This document shows positions 12,401 through 23,159 of a stretch of 45,134 nt of DNA, one piece after another; position 1 is the stretch's first letter, and the number at the start of each line of letters is the position of its first letter. This stretch comes from Owenia fusiformis (taxonomy: Eukaryota; Annelida; Polychaeta; Sabellida; Oweniidae): NCBI GenBank assembly GCA_903813345.2, contig CAIIXF020000007.1, positions 31,237,564 to 31,282,697 on the forward strand, in the 5' to 3' direction. Position numbers and translations under genes: made by a program. The notes beneath the pieces are model-generated. The model saw nothing but the letters and a program-made list of their open reading frames with translations, had not been told where the DNA came from and did no database searches.

Positions 12401-13832
12401 CCCACCGAATGAAGTTCGTAGGGATATAGAGAAACCGCCCGTCTGTTCATACGTCTATCCGTTCGTTCATGTGCTCGGGCGATAACTCAAAACCGGTTGA
12501 CAGATTCGGTTCAAATTTTATAGACTTGCGCACTATAAGTGTAGAACCCCTACTTGAGAAGGAATTTTCAACATGGCCGCTCAATTCAAAATGGCCGCCA
12601 TTTTTCGTATAAAATGTAATATTTGTTGTTAAAATATAACCCAAATAAATGTAAGCTTACCAATTGACGGATTTGGTTCAAATTTCATTTGCTGATATCT
12701 AGGGAAAATGAGCTCTGCTCAAGAAGAATTTTTTAAGATGGCAGCTGAATTTCAAAATGGCTGCCATTTTTCGTATAAAACATAACCTTTGATAACTCAA
12801 TGGCCAATAGACGAATTTGCATTGGTTCAATTTTATATGCGGATACTAAGAGACAAAGGAGCTCTGATCAAGAAGAAAGTTGGCGGCTATTTATCAAAAC
12901 ATGTTTTGTTCGGTGGTATTTGCTACTCCTTGGAGTTGCTGTTTTCAAGTTATGAAATTTTGGCCAGTTGGGTCATTTGAACATCAATGGTTCTTCATGC
13001 CAAGTGTAAAGAGCGAATGGATGGATGGGTGCCAGGGCATGTCTGTGATTTATCACTACCGTTATAAACAATTGAATGGGTTGAATTGATGCCAATTTGG
13101 CTCCATATATCATTACACTTAACAGTAGCTCTGTCACCTCAGATAAGTACAACAGAATACTATGGAATCTATGTATGTCTCGTCATGTAGACTACCTTTG
13201 CCGGGAATGTCATTCTGGTCGTGTCTTTCAACGCCATTAAATGGAGAACTAGTATTTATGATTGCATGGCGACTGTTAACAATTCCTTGTTCGCCCCACT
13301 CTGGACTACTTATAGATTAGTTTATTACCTTTATTTTGTGTTTATATTTCATTAAGATGAAAATTGTACAGGAAGAGTTTATTTGAATGAGTTAGTGATT
13401 ATTTTAATTTACCTGGCGTGTATGGAGCTCCAGGGAAAACTGAAACATAAATAGGACTATGTTATGGTTTATCGAGGTTTGACTTCAAGCTTTACAGTTC
13501 GTCGCCTCTTAGGTATCCTCGGGTATTGTTGTTGGAGGTACAATTATTTAATATTAGGGAGTTTGTTTTTACTTACAAGTCGATTCAAAATATACAGAAT
13601 AGTCTTAGAGTTTACATTTTTATATTATCCATTCTAAAAATGTTGTTCTAAAAGCAGCAATTCTTCTAAGGAAGAGACACGTATACTTACAAACCGGGAT
13701 TCCATTTACTCCCAATGGTCCTCCGTACAGTTGACTCTGTCCATGAACGTATTGCAGAGAACTAATCCAAAAGACAAAAAATATCAACTCGGTTATCTGA
13801 CCAAGTTCACATTTGCTCAACACACCTTTCAT
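6425..13832 (-). CDS. secreted mosaic protein: PAN - Pro-rich linker - PAN - Ly6/uPAR - LamG (paralog B)
   Basis: Eleven exons: 13832-13691, 13439-13413, 12346-11810, 11587-11339, 9049-8906, 8642-8469, 7977-7776, 7652-7472, 7265-7130, 6828-6728, 6499-6425. Phases agree, giving 655 aa. The N-terminus holds a hydrophobic core (LIFFVFWISSL) before a likely cleavage near residue 31. A 27-nt microexon follows. PAN-like module 1 is at about 57-125 and a Pro/Gly-rich linker at about 126-235, taking the place of the Thr/Ala mucin stretch of the paralogs. PAN 2 is at 236-318. The Ly6/uPAR module (319-424) ends CRCKTDRCNA. LamG is at 425-655, with CSAKFGG, MWFKR and FFRGNLDE. The last exon is 24 codons, as in A and C. 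Its introns carry a 1.8-kb transposon, a 78-bp miniature element and a Helitron-like element. Role inferred as for paralog A. Confidence 0.85.
8710..8787 (-). mobile_element. 78-bp miniature element with perfect 9-bp target duplication
   Basis: The element starts TACCCT and ends AGGGTA and is flanked by TTATATCAC at 8701-8709 and 8788-8796. Read on the minus strand it is the first ~30 bases of the 378-bp element at 38371-38748 joined directly to that element's last ~48 bases. It is therefore an internal-deletion derivative that kept only the two ends. It sits in the intron between the two Ly6 exons of paralog B. Confidence 0.85.
9562..10150 (+). pseudogene. remnant transposon-encoded zinc-finger-type frame
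   Basis: Inside the 1.8-kb element a 14-nt first exon (9562-9575, MADQ plus two bases, donor GTAAGT) joins in phase to an exon starting at 9987 after a TTTCAG acceptor. The joined frame gives MADQQYVGFQCYYCHG and continues open for about 50 codons. It shows a CxxC pair followed by an HH pair about 12 residues later, like a C2H2-type finger whose final His position now reads Gln. The frame then runs into the tandem repeat. It is probably the N-terminus of the protein of an autonomous relative; no catalytic part remains. The joining is inferred. Confidence 0.5.
10151..10557. repeat. 28-bp minisatellite inside the transposon
   Basis: Units of the type 'tgactacatctgtcatgtta' followed by acaaYctc repeat from 10151 to 10279, are interrupted by a poly(A) retro-insert, and resume in degraded form from about 10428 to 10557. 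Confidence 0.8.
10280..10427 (-). mobile_element. truncated poly(A) retro-insert nested in the minisatellite
   Basis: A run of 16 T (10280-10295) followed by the complement of AATAAA reads, on the minus strand, as a transcript 3' end: about 130 bp of AT-rich sequence, AATAAA, then poly(A). It splits one minisatellite unit, and ATG is repeated on both sides. It is most likely a 5'-truncated LINE or a reverse-transcribed mRNA end. Confidence 0.65.
12400..12949 (+). mobile_element. Helitron/Helentron-like non-autonomous element, copy 1
   Basis: It begins with TCCCACCGAATGAAGTTCG directly after A. Near the 3' end are GTTCGGTGG (inverted relative to the start), a hairpin ACTCC-tt-GGAGT, and after about 9 bases CAAG followed by T. 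TC start, subterminal inverted repeat, 3' hairpin and a CTRR-like end before T are Helitron/Helentron hallmarks (here CTRR has mutated to CAAG). Internal ATGGCCGCC-type words recur. Two related copies occur at 25655-26320 and 34092-34869. It lies in a paralog B intron. Confidence 0.7.
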
Positions 13833-14282
13833 GATTCCAGTGTCTAGAAATGCGTTACCTCCCTGAGTACTGGTTCTGCCTTCTAATTTTTTGCAACTTT
13901 CCCAAACCGAGTGCGACCGTTGTTCCCTTATTCTTTCTATACTATTCCGAGATCCCCTTTATGAAGCACTGCCCGGTGATGTCTGTGAGTAAAGAACGAG
14001 ACCTACAACAGGTGATGCCCCTGTTGAGACGAGGAAGAATGCCCTGAATGCCGTGAGTCATTGTTCCGCAAGTGGACTGCACCATTGTTTAAAAATACAA
14101 ATGGCATCCAAAGTGTTATTATTGCCATGTTCTTATATTCTAATGTTTCTTTAACTGTAGTGGTATTCTATATTAATGATTATCTGCCGATTTTGATCTC
14201 GCTAATTCCTCTTTTTATCTCTAATTGTCATAGCGCGATCTGTTGGAGATTTTGTGAACGGGCGGTATAGAACGACTACTCA

Positions 14283-14492
14283 TCAACAGCACAACACGGT
14301 AATTTTCCTGTTTGGAACGTGACGCGAGGCTAGTTCAGTTGCATTGATAGTAATAGCACTGCCATATACCTCGTACACCTCCGTCCACCTGGTCCAAGGG
14401 TATTTCAATTCTTTCCATAACTGTTCTAGCACAGTAGACATCTTGAAGGATGATACACCTGGGACCGTGAATTCGTACGGTCCCCAATCCAA
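14283..14492 (-). other. orphan protein-like frame
   Basis: A minus-strand frame of 69 codons contains an internal Met followed by STVLEQLWKELKYPWTRWT, which looks more like protein than random translation. A possible donor (GAG followed by GTATAT) follows WTEVYE. No following exon in phase 0 was found, and the upstream part overlaps the foldback element. It could be a first exon, a gene fragment or chance. Confidence 0.2.
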
Positions 14493-14710
14493 TCCGGATT
14501 TTTATCTTTTGGGATAAATCTTCGATTACTATTCCGACAAATATTTGGTGAATTCGTACGATCCGAGGATTATGATGGGGAATCCCCAGGATTTATCCAA
14601 TTTGCATTGGAATTCGGACAAAATTTATCCAAAAAGTAAATTCTTGGATTAATCCGATCATTACCATGACAAAATTTATCCGGATCGGATCGCGGATCGT
14701 ACGAATTCAC
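14467..14710. mobile_element. 244-bp foldback/MITE with GTGAATTCGTACG ends
   Basis: The left end (14467 onward) and right end (to 14710) are inverted copies of about 33 bp starting GTGAATTCGTACG and running into ATCC-rich sequence ending near TCCGGAT. A third copy of the terminal motif lies inside at about 14551. No clear target duplication is visible, so the exact ends are uncertain. Confidence 0.65.
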
Positions 14711-16676
14711 CGCCCCTGGCCAGATATTGGAATTAGAAATTGGAATTTAGGGGAAGTAGTCTCAGGGTGACCGTATTAACTGTTAGACAAGTGGTGTGTA
14801 CTGATGTTGCGTTTGCAATAACTATGGATCTGTGTATGTGGGTATGCCCCGATTATATCGCGCGCCCAAGCGATGGTATAATCGGGGCGTGTACACTGCC
14901 ATTGAGGCTGATAGTTTTTTATAACGGCCGAATCAAGTATCCACCAATTATATAAAAATCTATAATTACATCTAATAGTTCAAAAACTAGGAGAGTCTCT
15001 ACCACAATAGCAATAGTTAACCTATTAGTCCTCAAGGGCATATATTAATTTGTCCTAATGATTATGGCACACGACATCATTAATTTGAGGCATAATATCA
15101 CAATATTAGCACGAGTGTTATTTAAGTATTTGAACTCTAATAATAAGGAATTGAAATTCAACCAAAAGTCTTGTTGTAAGAAGGGTTATCCCATCCTTAC
15201 AATTAAACATCCATCAGCAGTTTTTAGCACATATAAGGACAATCATTTAATGATAATACGAGGTCATCCGTTTGTATTGTAGTTTTGTCTTACAAACCAA
15301 GCTTAGTTAATAGGTATAGTATACTGTGTATGTCTTCTTATAAGCAAATAGCAATTCAGACATAACAAGGCACGTTTCATTCATATTTGGCATACATCCT
15401 TGCAATGCAAATAAATCAGTTTGAAATTTATGTTTTTAGTGATATCTTGCAAAATCTTTTGCTATCTGTCAAAAGAATTTATGCACAAGGCTCGATGATT
15501 TGTGGGTAATTCAATGCATTTGTTTCTTGTATACTAAATCATATGCTGCCGCTCTCGTTCAAAGCCTCGTTCAAAAACATCGCACTTTATATCATCCACA
15601 AATTATTGAACCCTGGGCTAACTCCTTGATGTAACGACCAGCGGGAATTTTTTAGTGATTTACTTCTTGCTTTTTCAAATTCTAAGCTGGTATAATTGTG
15701 TTTATTGTTGTGAAATATACGTTGTATTGCTGATTTATGGCGTCCAGTTTATGAATGGATGTTGACCCTTTGATAGGCTTATGGACTTCGAGACTGGATT
15801 GGTCTGTTCCACATCATTTAAGACTGAATGCTCCATCATGTATGAATACTATACCTGGTATCTATAACTATTTTGATGTTGTGAGTATTGGTTATCAATT
15901 TATTCTTGTAGTATGAATGAAATGTCCCTTGGTGTTATGGTCTCGGATTGTCATATTGATACTTGAATGGTTGAGAGCATTCTGATACTCTCTCATCTTT
16001 CTGTCTTCAACTTGAAATATCGTTCCAGAGTGAAGCTAATAGAAGGCCATGATTTGTCATGATGAGTTGAGAGGGTATAAGACATTGTTTCTTTTCACGT
16101 TCGGTTATGATTTGGGATAGTTGGGGTTTGTTTTCCTTATGACTGGTGTACTCTTATATGTATTCTTTTTCTTTTTGCCTTCTGTAACACTTGGTACTTT
16201 CCCTTTGGTAATTGTGTATTATATATTGTGTAATATATTCAATGTGTATCAATACCACGCACTGTTCACTGTAACATCAAAACAAAATTGAAGTTGCACA
16301 ATTTATTTATCTCCATCTATTTTATTTACAAAATGAATTTCATAATTTGATTTGCAGTCTTGCATCAAGTCTCTGAAACTTTCCCCTTTCTACTTGAAGT
16401 GAATATGAGGAGGGGAGGGGGTTACAGGCTTGAGGCAGGCAAGACTATTTGAATTAATGCGAACCTAGTAAGTTGAAACGTCCCAGTATTATCCACCATT
16501 ACCGTCATAAAAATAATTTATATATTATATATCCAATGATTATACAATTAATTATGATACAAACAAATATGTTTTTACAAATCTCAAATGGTATACAAGT
16601 TATCATGAACATGAATAATTATCTATGCTAATGTATCAATGATATACCTTTATTTAATTCACAATTATCTACCTAC

Positions 16677-16760
16677 AGTAAAATCCTTGTACGTGTCAAA
16701 GGAAGAATCAAAGGGAGCAACGTTTCTAAAGAGAGCGTCAGAATTGGGATTAAAGTAGTC
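16677..16760 (-). other. possible orphan exon
   Basis: Read on the minus strand, an AG at the left is followed by DYFNPNSDALF, continuing through RNVAPFDSSFDTYKDFT to a potential GTAGGT donor. The composition looks coding-like, but the acceptor has a weak pyrimidine tract. No partner exon was found, and the same frame reaches a stop a few codons past the donor, so a terminal exon is also possible. It lies about 1 kb past the stop of paralog C. Confidence 0.2.
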
Positions 16761-17605
16761 CTTAGCTTTACAATGAAATCCAACAGTTTATGTCATATCA
16801 AAAATGCACACTCGTTGGTAAAAAGGCAAAATGTTAAGTTTTTAAGTTTTCAACTTATTCTGTCTCTGATTCATCCTTTGAGAAACCAAAATTACTTTTG
16901 CATATCAAGTGAGACAAACTATCAAGCCAACAATGGCCAATCAATAGATGTACAAAATCGAATCTTGAAGACCTTGATAATGGTGTTATCCAACCCTGGT
17001 GTCTCTAGAGAATTTTTATAGACGTAGGCATTCGTTTATAACCATAGAATATTTTTCATATCTCGGTACTTCATCATCATCGATAGTCATTGCTAGATGT
17101 GCCCCACTTGAATGAGAATGCACTGTGATGTTACATCATAAAGACCTATCACGTGGCCCCTTTATACATTCTTCATTGTAAAGCCCTTATTTTGGTTTTA
17201 CAAGTCTGTAAAACTGGCCATCCTTGACCCAGTTTGACATGCTATTCCATAACGTGACGTAGTATCCCGAGGAAAAATGTGCTTCACGGTGACTCGAAAA
17301 AATTGTCCAATTCAGTAAATATCTTCAAGTCTGTGATATACAGTAGTTCTGGATATTCCTTTGAAACGCATTGTGCCCGGGGTACTAGGCGCACTCAATA
17401 TCTATGTTTTTGACTTTATTACAGCAGTTGCTTTTTTTATTCTCGAGTTTACTCTCCTTTGGTAAAAGTACAACTTCATTTTCTTAATCTTGTCTTATTG
17501 ACCAACATTATCAGGACCTGAAATTAGTAAAACAAAATCAAAACATGGCTATCTTCATAACACTTACTTAGAACTCAAAAATTAGCTCAAGACTGTAGTA
17601 GCTGT

Positions 17606-17611
17606 TTTATT
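17606..17611 (-). terminator. polyadenylation signal of paralog C
   Basis: AATAAA on the minus strand lies about 80 bases after the paralog C stop codon. Confidence 0.45.
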
Positions 17612-17689
17612 AAAAGTATTATCTAAATTAATAGGAAGTTCTGAAAATGTTATTCTGCTTACCGATAAATATTGGGGCTTGTCTCATTA

Positions 17690-20600
17690 TTAGGGTGATC
17701 CGACCACCATATCCTTGACGGCTTGGACCTCTTTGTTCGTCAAAGCTGAGTTGAAGAACCAAAGCTAAAACGCAAACATCTTGTTATTAAAAAGAGCAAC
17801 ATCTAAAAACCAAAGCAAGCCCTCTTATTCATAAAAATATTAACAAAAAATAATGTTAATTTTTTCCACAAAAGTATGGTTTTTTAATGCCATTATCATG
17901 ATAATGATTTCCGGTGTTTAAACATACTTTAGAACAATTTGATGACATCCCTTTGGGTTATTGATAAGATGTCTTAAGTTTATTTCATATATTGGAATAT
18001 GTTGTTTTCTGGTTCACATTTACCTCATCAATCAATCCGTGGAAGAAGGAACCTCTTAGGTTTGGGAAAGCTCCTCTCTGCTTGCCGATACACACTGGGT
18101 AGACTCCGGTCCTGAGGATACCCATGGTGGTGTTGATCTGCATGTTCAGGACACCGTCTACGTAAAGGCGCATTGTTCCAGTAGTCAAGGAACCGTCATA
18201 TACGAGAGCCACGTGATACCATACGTTGATTGGGTACTGAAATATCAAAGTGAGATATGTTGGACCAAAATCTGATAATTAGTGCTTACATGATGATAGC
18301 CATTTCCAGAAACATCCTACCACCAAACTTAGTTTGCTTAATTCTATCAATTTTGTTTGTACTTGTGTAACCAAGTTTTATCCATTGTAATAAGTAAAAT
18401 TCCATGAACACTAAATACATACAAGGCATTAACATGTAAAATATCACAACACTCCTTTTGTTTCAGACGCCGAACGCCAGATGCCGACTGCCGTCACGAA
18501 AATGGAAAGCATAACAACATTTCACCACTTTTGGTGATGACATAATAAATGAATAGATACTTAATGATTTTGAACTTACAGCAGAGGAGTTCATAAATTG
18601 CAGGCTTGTGTCGTTGATGGGAGCAAAGTCAGCAGAGATGAGGGATTCGTTAGAGTTCTGTCCAAGGGATTCGATGTTGAATGTGTAAGTTCCATCTGGG
18701 CCATTGTTAATGAGTCCTTCAGATTCTCCAGTGGCGTTGGTGCGTTTGTACCAGAAAGCAATACTAAACCTGAAATGATTAAACTAGGTTGTTAATGATT
18801 GATCCAGAAGGAATTATTTCATCATTCCAGATACAACTGATGTTTAATCTAGTCGTTGAAACCGCAGGGTAAGGAGTAGATGCTAGTCTTAACTCCTTAT
18901 TTTTCATTTTTAGAAGAAAGGTCCTGGGCATCATATGATCATCACAAGTCACAACTTGAGAAAGAAAATGTGTCTCTATAATTTTATGAAACTGAACGCC
19001 AATAGCGCCGACAAGCTAGGCCAAGCTGACCCCACTGATGAATTTGATACCATTTGGAAGAATAATAAAGCCGTGAATATCTTTGGTAACCCATGCCTAC
19101 CTATGGTTGACAGAGGTGTTGGTTACCTCTCCGAACATGATGTTTGTAAAGCCTGGGATCTCAATGTAGGAATCACCAGAAAATTGGGCAGAGCAGTTAT
19201 TTGCGGCATCAAGACAAGAGTAGTCCATGTTGGTGTCCAGTCCGTTCCTTGCGTTTCCTGAGTGGTCGAGGGAATTCCCATCAAAGGGATAATAACCAGC
19301 ACACGCTACAAATCACAATGACATCAAGTTTAATGAAAGGGAAAATAACTTAATGGAGATTAAAAGAGTTGATGACTATAAGGTTTGGAAAGCGCAACAG
19401 TCCCTATACATTATTGACAACGAAAAATTGCTCTTTGAATCAAAAGGAATATTGTATTAACTAGTAAGATCTACTAACTTGTGATGGCACTGATGGACAA
19501 TCCATTGCATCTGTCAGTATCACAGTAGCATATCAGAGAGGTTGAGTTCGTCATGACACAGCCCTTGTCGAAGTTGATTGTTGAGGGTCGCTCAATACAG
19601 CCACGAGTCACGCCCACTATAAACAAGAAAAAAACAATTTTGCAAACATTCCCCATTTGAGCAACATCCATATTTAATTCATACTAATAATTATTTTTTA
19701 TAATTCTTTTATTTCAAAGAAAAAACATGTTTAAGCAATTGCAAAAACGAAATCTAATCATACAATATATACAACTATATAAGTGTCAGGCTACACAACT
19801 TTGAATCCCAATTGAAAATCTTACACATAGATGCGATTGTGGTGTTGGCCACAGCGTCGAACTGACTGTAGCACATGCCAGTACAGACGCTGGTATTGCT
19901 GTATGCGGAGCTGCTGTTCCTGATGCACTCGAAGTTTGTAGAGTCGGTCATATCACTGACTGCATGTTCGTAGCAGGTTAGTTCATTGAGTCCTAATGGA
20001 AATGGACAAAATATCTAATTACTCAAATGAAATATCAGATAGTCTGGGATTTGCTCTTAATTTTTAATATGTAAATTCGACTATATACAACAGCCATTAC
20101 TAAATACGTACCGGAGCAGTTCACTTTCTTCCAATGGTTGACGCCAACAACTGGACTGGTGGAGGTCGAGTTGGTGGATGTGAAATAGAAACAGGATTTA
20201 TCAGCCGCGGTGTAGTCCACAGCAACGCAAGAGGTGTTGGTGGAGCAGAAAGCAATACACTCATTCTCGGTGTCGAAAAGCGCAACGAAGAATCCGCTGG
20301 CCTGTCGGCTGTTTTCATACTTTTGGAACGTAATTCCCATGGTTTGGCAGAGACCTAAGATGGATGAAATAAAATATTGCAAGTGTCAAAATACACTCTT
20401 TTGTTCATGAGCACAATTTTACGATGGCAAATAACTTTAATACATTAACATACCCAAGCTTGTTCAAATTAATCCTCTCACCACCATGAATAGTGAGCTA
20501 CGTTTTACCTATTTAAGTTCTGATTGTTTTAGATTGATTATGCCAACCATTATTATTGTTTAACATAATTTGGGCAACCATTATTATTGTTTAACATAAT

Positions 20601-23025
20601 TTGGGCAACCATTATTATTGTTTAACATAATTTGGGCAACCATTACGATTGTTTAACATAATTTGAGCAACCATTATGATTGTTTGTTTAACATAATTTG
20701 GGCAACCATTATGATTGTTTAATATAATTTTGTCAAGCATTATGATTGTGATTTTGGGCAGATATTATGGTTGCAAATTAGGTCTTACAAATTAGGTTTG
20801 GGCAAACGTCATGTGCTTTACCTGTCAGATCAGCTGGTGCAGTGACAGCGAAAACACTTGGGACAGTTGTTGTAGCTGTTGTTGCTACAGTAGCGGTGGT
20901 AGCTGTGACTGTTGCTGTAGTAGCGGTGGTAGCAGCGGTGGTGGTGGCAGTTGTAGCAGCTGTGGTAGAAGCTGTAGTTGCAGTTGTCGTAGCAGTGGAA
21001 GTGGACATAGATGTTGTGGCAGCGGTTGTAGTTGTGGGAGCAGCGGTTGTGGTGGCTACAATAATGATATTGGTTCATTTAATAATATACTTTTAGATTA
21101 TGAGAGTGTGGACTAGAACTTTCTTGAGGTCTAAGGCTGGAATACCCATAGCATAGGTTTTCCAAAAAAGCCCATTCTCTGACAAAAGAACTAATAATGA
21201 TATGACACCAAAACCGTTTTTATACGGCTACATTTTTTCTTGTATGATTTCCCTGAGGATTTTTAGAAACTTACAGAGACAGCTTGTCTTGGCGTAATGG
21301 TTGCAACAGGCGTTGCTGGAGGCAGTTCCAGTTGTAGTGTGTTGGTAGCACTGGTTCAACAGAGTATCAAAGTCGACAGCCTGGAAGAACATTGTGTTTC
21401 TCTCAAAATTGGGTAAACAAATTGTCGTTGCTTAATATTAGTTTTTCTTTTGGAAATGGAGGTTGGCTCTAGCTTTGTATTAAATATTATCACTTAGACC
21501 CTTAATATATGTTGTGACTGTAAGTACCTGGCAAGAGGGTGTGATGAGACAGTACAATTTGCATGCTTCTTCTGTTGTAGCACTAGCCACAAGGGATCCC
21601 CCGAAACGATTGGCAGATGTGGTCTTTTGCAGAGCGAATGGACATCCTGTAATTGTAAATATACATTACATAAATGTTTTAAGAGAAATCAGACCCATTT
21701 TTTGTATTTTGCTGACATCTTTAACTGGAATATAGATCATGAACCAAGTGGGCCATAATAATCGTTAATGATAATCTGATTGATTACCTGTGTCAGGAAT
21801 GGTTGTTGTGGCGACAGTTGTTGCAATTGTTGTTGTTGTGGGAGCAGCTGTAGAGGTTGTGGTAGTAGGAGCGGCAGTTGTTACAGTAGTAGGTGCAGCT
21901 GTTGTTACAGTAGTAGGTGCAGCAGTTGTAGCCGTGGTGGTTGTGGATGCAACCGTGGTTGTTGCGGTGGTTGTTGATGGTGCTGTTGTAGCAGCGGTGG
22001 TGGTTGTAGAAGGTGCTGTTGTAGCAGCGGTTGTGGTGGTTGTAGCAGCTGTTGTAGCAGCGGTAGTAGATGTTGTTGGAGCAGCTGTGGTGACTGTAGT
22101 TGGTGCAGCTGTGGTGACTGTAGTTGGTGCAGCTGTGGTGACTGTAGTTGGTGCAGCTGTGGTGACTGTAGTTGGTGCAGCTGTGGTGACTGTAGTTGGT
22201 GCAGCTGTGGTGGTAGTGGTGGTTGGTGCAGCTGTTGAGGTTGTTGTTGGTGCAGCTGTGGTTGTGGTTGTTGGCGCAGGTGTTGGTGCAGCAGTAGCAC
22301 GGGCAGGGCAAGCACTATTGAACTGAGTACAGGGTGTAAACAATCCAAATGTAAGACCGACTGGAACTGAAGTGCCAGGTGGGCATGAGAAGAGAACAGG
22401 GACAGGGATTATGGAGTTGGTAATGGGGTTGTAGTTACAGCGGTAGTATGAGCAGACATCAGCAATGTTGCGAATGAACACTCCTAAACCACCAAGCGCG
22501 AACCCAGTAGCGCCGCAATCTGAAAATATGGAAATATATTCCTACATGTATTTGTGACAATGATATTTTAAAAAATTGGGCGTAATTTGATTTAACGAAA
22601 AACATGATCGAAAAAGGAAAATGAAAATTACAAAGAATTATTTCTATTGCCATAGCATTTGTGATTTTAGTGTACGATCCTTTTAGACTATTAAAATGCG
22701 GTTTGTGGCTCACAACACATTTCGTCATTTACATATCTATGAATATTCAAGTTGTTCACAGTCCCTTGTGTCCATGTATTCAGTTGTCCAATTGAATGCA
22801 GATTGAAAATCAAATGTATTTTTGAAATATTATGTAGTTACCATGTTTTAAGCATATATGATATAAAAAACATTTCTTTATCATCTGTTCATTTGCTCGT
22901 TATCCCATTGAATTCTATGTTATAAACGCATAACTTAACTTACCGGCAATGAATGGCGTACACTCCGCATTTTGAAGTACAAATCCAATACAGATTAAAA
23001 GTGATAAAATCCGCATTTTGACCAT
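17690..23025 (-). CDS. secreted mosaic protein: CBM14 - mucin - PAN - mucin - PAN - Ly6/uPAR - LamG (paralog C)
   Basis: Twelve exons: 23025-22944, 22519-21788, 21646-21528, 21380-21275, 21055-20822, 20354-20112, 19992-19825, 19616-19479, 19305-19101, 18769-18580, 18236-18024, 17764-17690. Phases agree, giving 834 aa. The signal peptide MVKMRILSLLICIGFVL fixes the start. A CBM14/peritrophin-like six-cysteine module follows (about 29-95, with CSYYRC and CPPGT). Next is a long mucin stretch with TTVTTAAP octapeptides (to 271), a PAN-like module (272-346), a second Thr/Ala stretch (347-424) and a PAN module (425-505). The Ly6/uPAR module (506-607) ends CYCDTDRCNG. LamG (608-834) shows FSIAFWYKR, WYHVALVYDG, LYVDGVL and GLIDE. 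The chitin-binding module, absent from A and B, suggests attachment to chitin in cuticle, shell or mucus; that role is inferred. Confidence 0.87.
20546..20765. repeat. 31-bp minisatellite in a paralog C intron
   Basis: About seven units of the type 'accattattattgtttaaca' plus taatttgggca, increasingly degraded toward the right. Unlike the arrays in ENDOV and the SLC17 gene, the unit does not resemble the flanking splice sites. Confidence 0.85.
22078..22210. repeat. 24-bp coding tandem repeat (TTVTTAAP units)
   Basis: Five virtually identical 24-bp units lie within the second exon of paralog C, each encoding the octapeptide TTVTTAAP on the minus strand. Flanking sequence holds diverged versions. 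The array is in frame, so copy number changes would lengthen or shorten the mucin stalk without a frameshift. Confidence 0.9.
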
Positions 23026-23154
23026 TTTGCCTTTGATGCGACTATTACAAATGCAAATGAAAAGGCTGATGTCTTGTGAAAGTACTAGATATGGTAGTGT
23101 AATAAGCTTCTTGCCGCTCCCGAATTGCCCCAAGGCTTTGGACCAAATCATTTG

Positions 23155-23159
23155 ATTGG
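23155..23159 (-). promoter_or_regulatory. CCAAT box upstream of paralog C
   Basis: CCAAT in gene orientation lies about 130 bases upstream of the paralog C start codon, a typical position for an NF-Y site. The pentamer alone is weak evidence, and no TATA box was seen. Confidence 0.25.

Larger units (their letters stand above)
13833..17689. other. intergenic region between paralogs B and C
   Basis: AT-rich sequence with no assembled gene. It should contain the promoter of paralog B (left end) and the 3' end of paralog C (right end). It holds a small foldback element (14467-14710) and two short stretches with protein-like minus-strand frames (14283-14492 and 16677-16760) that I could not join to any gene. 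From about 15000 to 16650 I see nothing recognisable. Confidence 0.5.

Noticed and set aside
21790-22326. 178-codon plus-strand frame rich in Val and Ala
   Set aside because: It is the antisense shadow of the Thr/Ala mucin exon of paralog C; low-complexity repeats stay open in several frames. The same holds for the frames at 3838-4204 and 20778-21116.
23026-23151. Upstream extension of the paralog C reading frame to an ATG at 23151
   Set aside because: The upstream residues lack a signal-peptide pattern; starting at 23025 gives a typical one.
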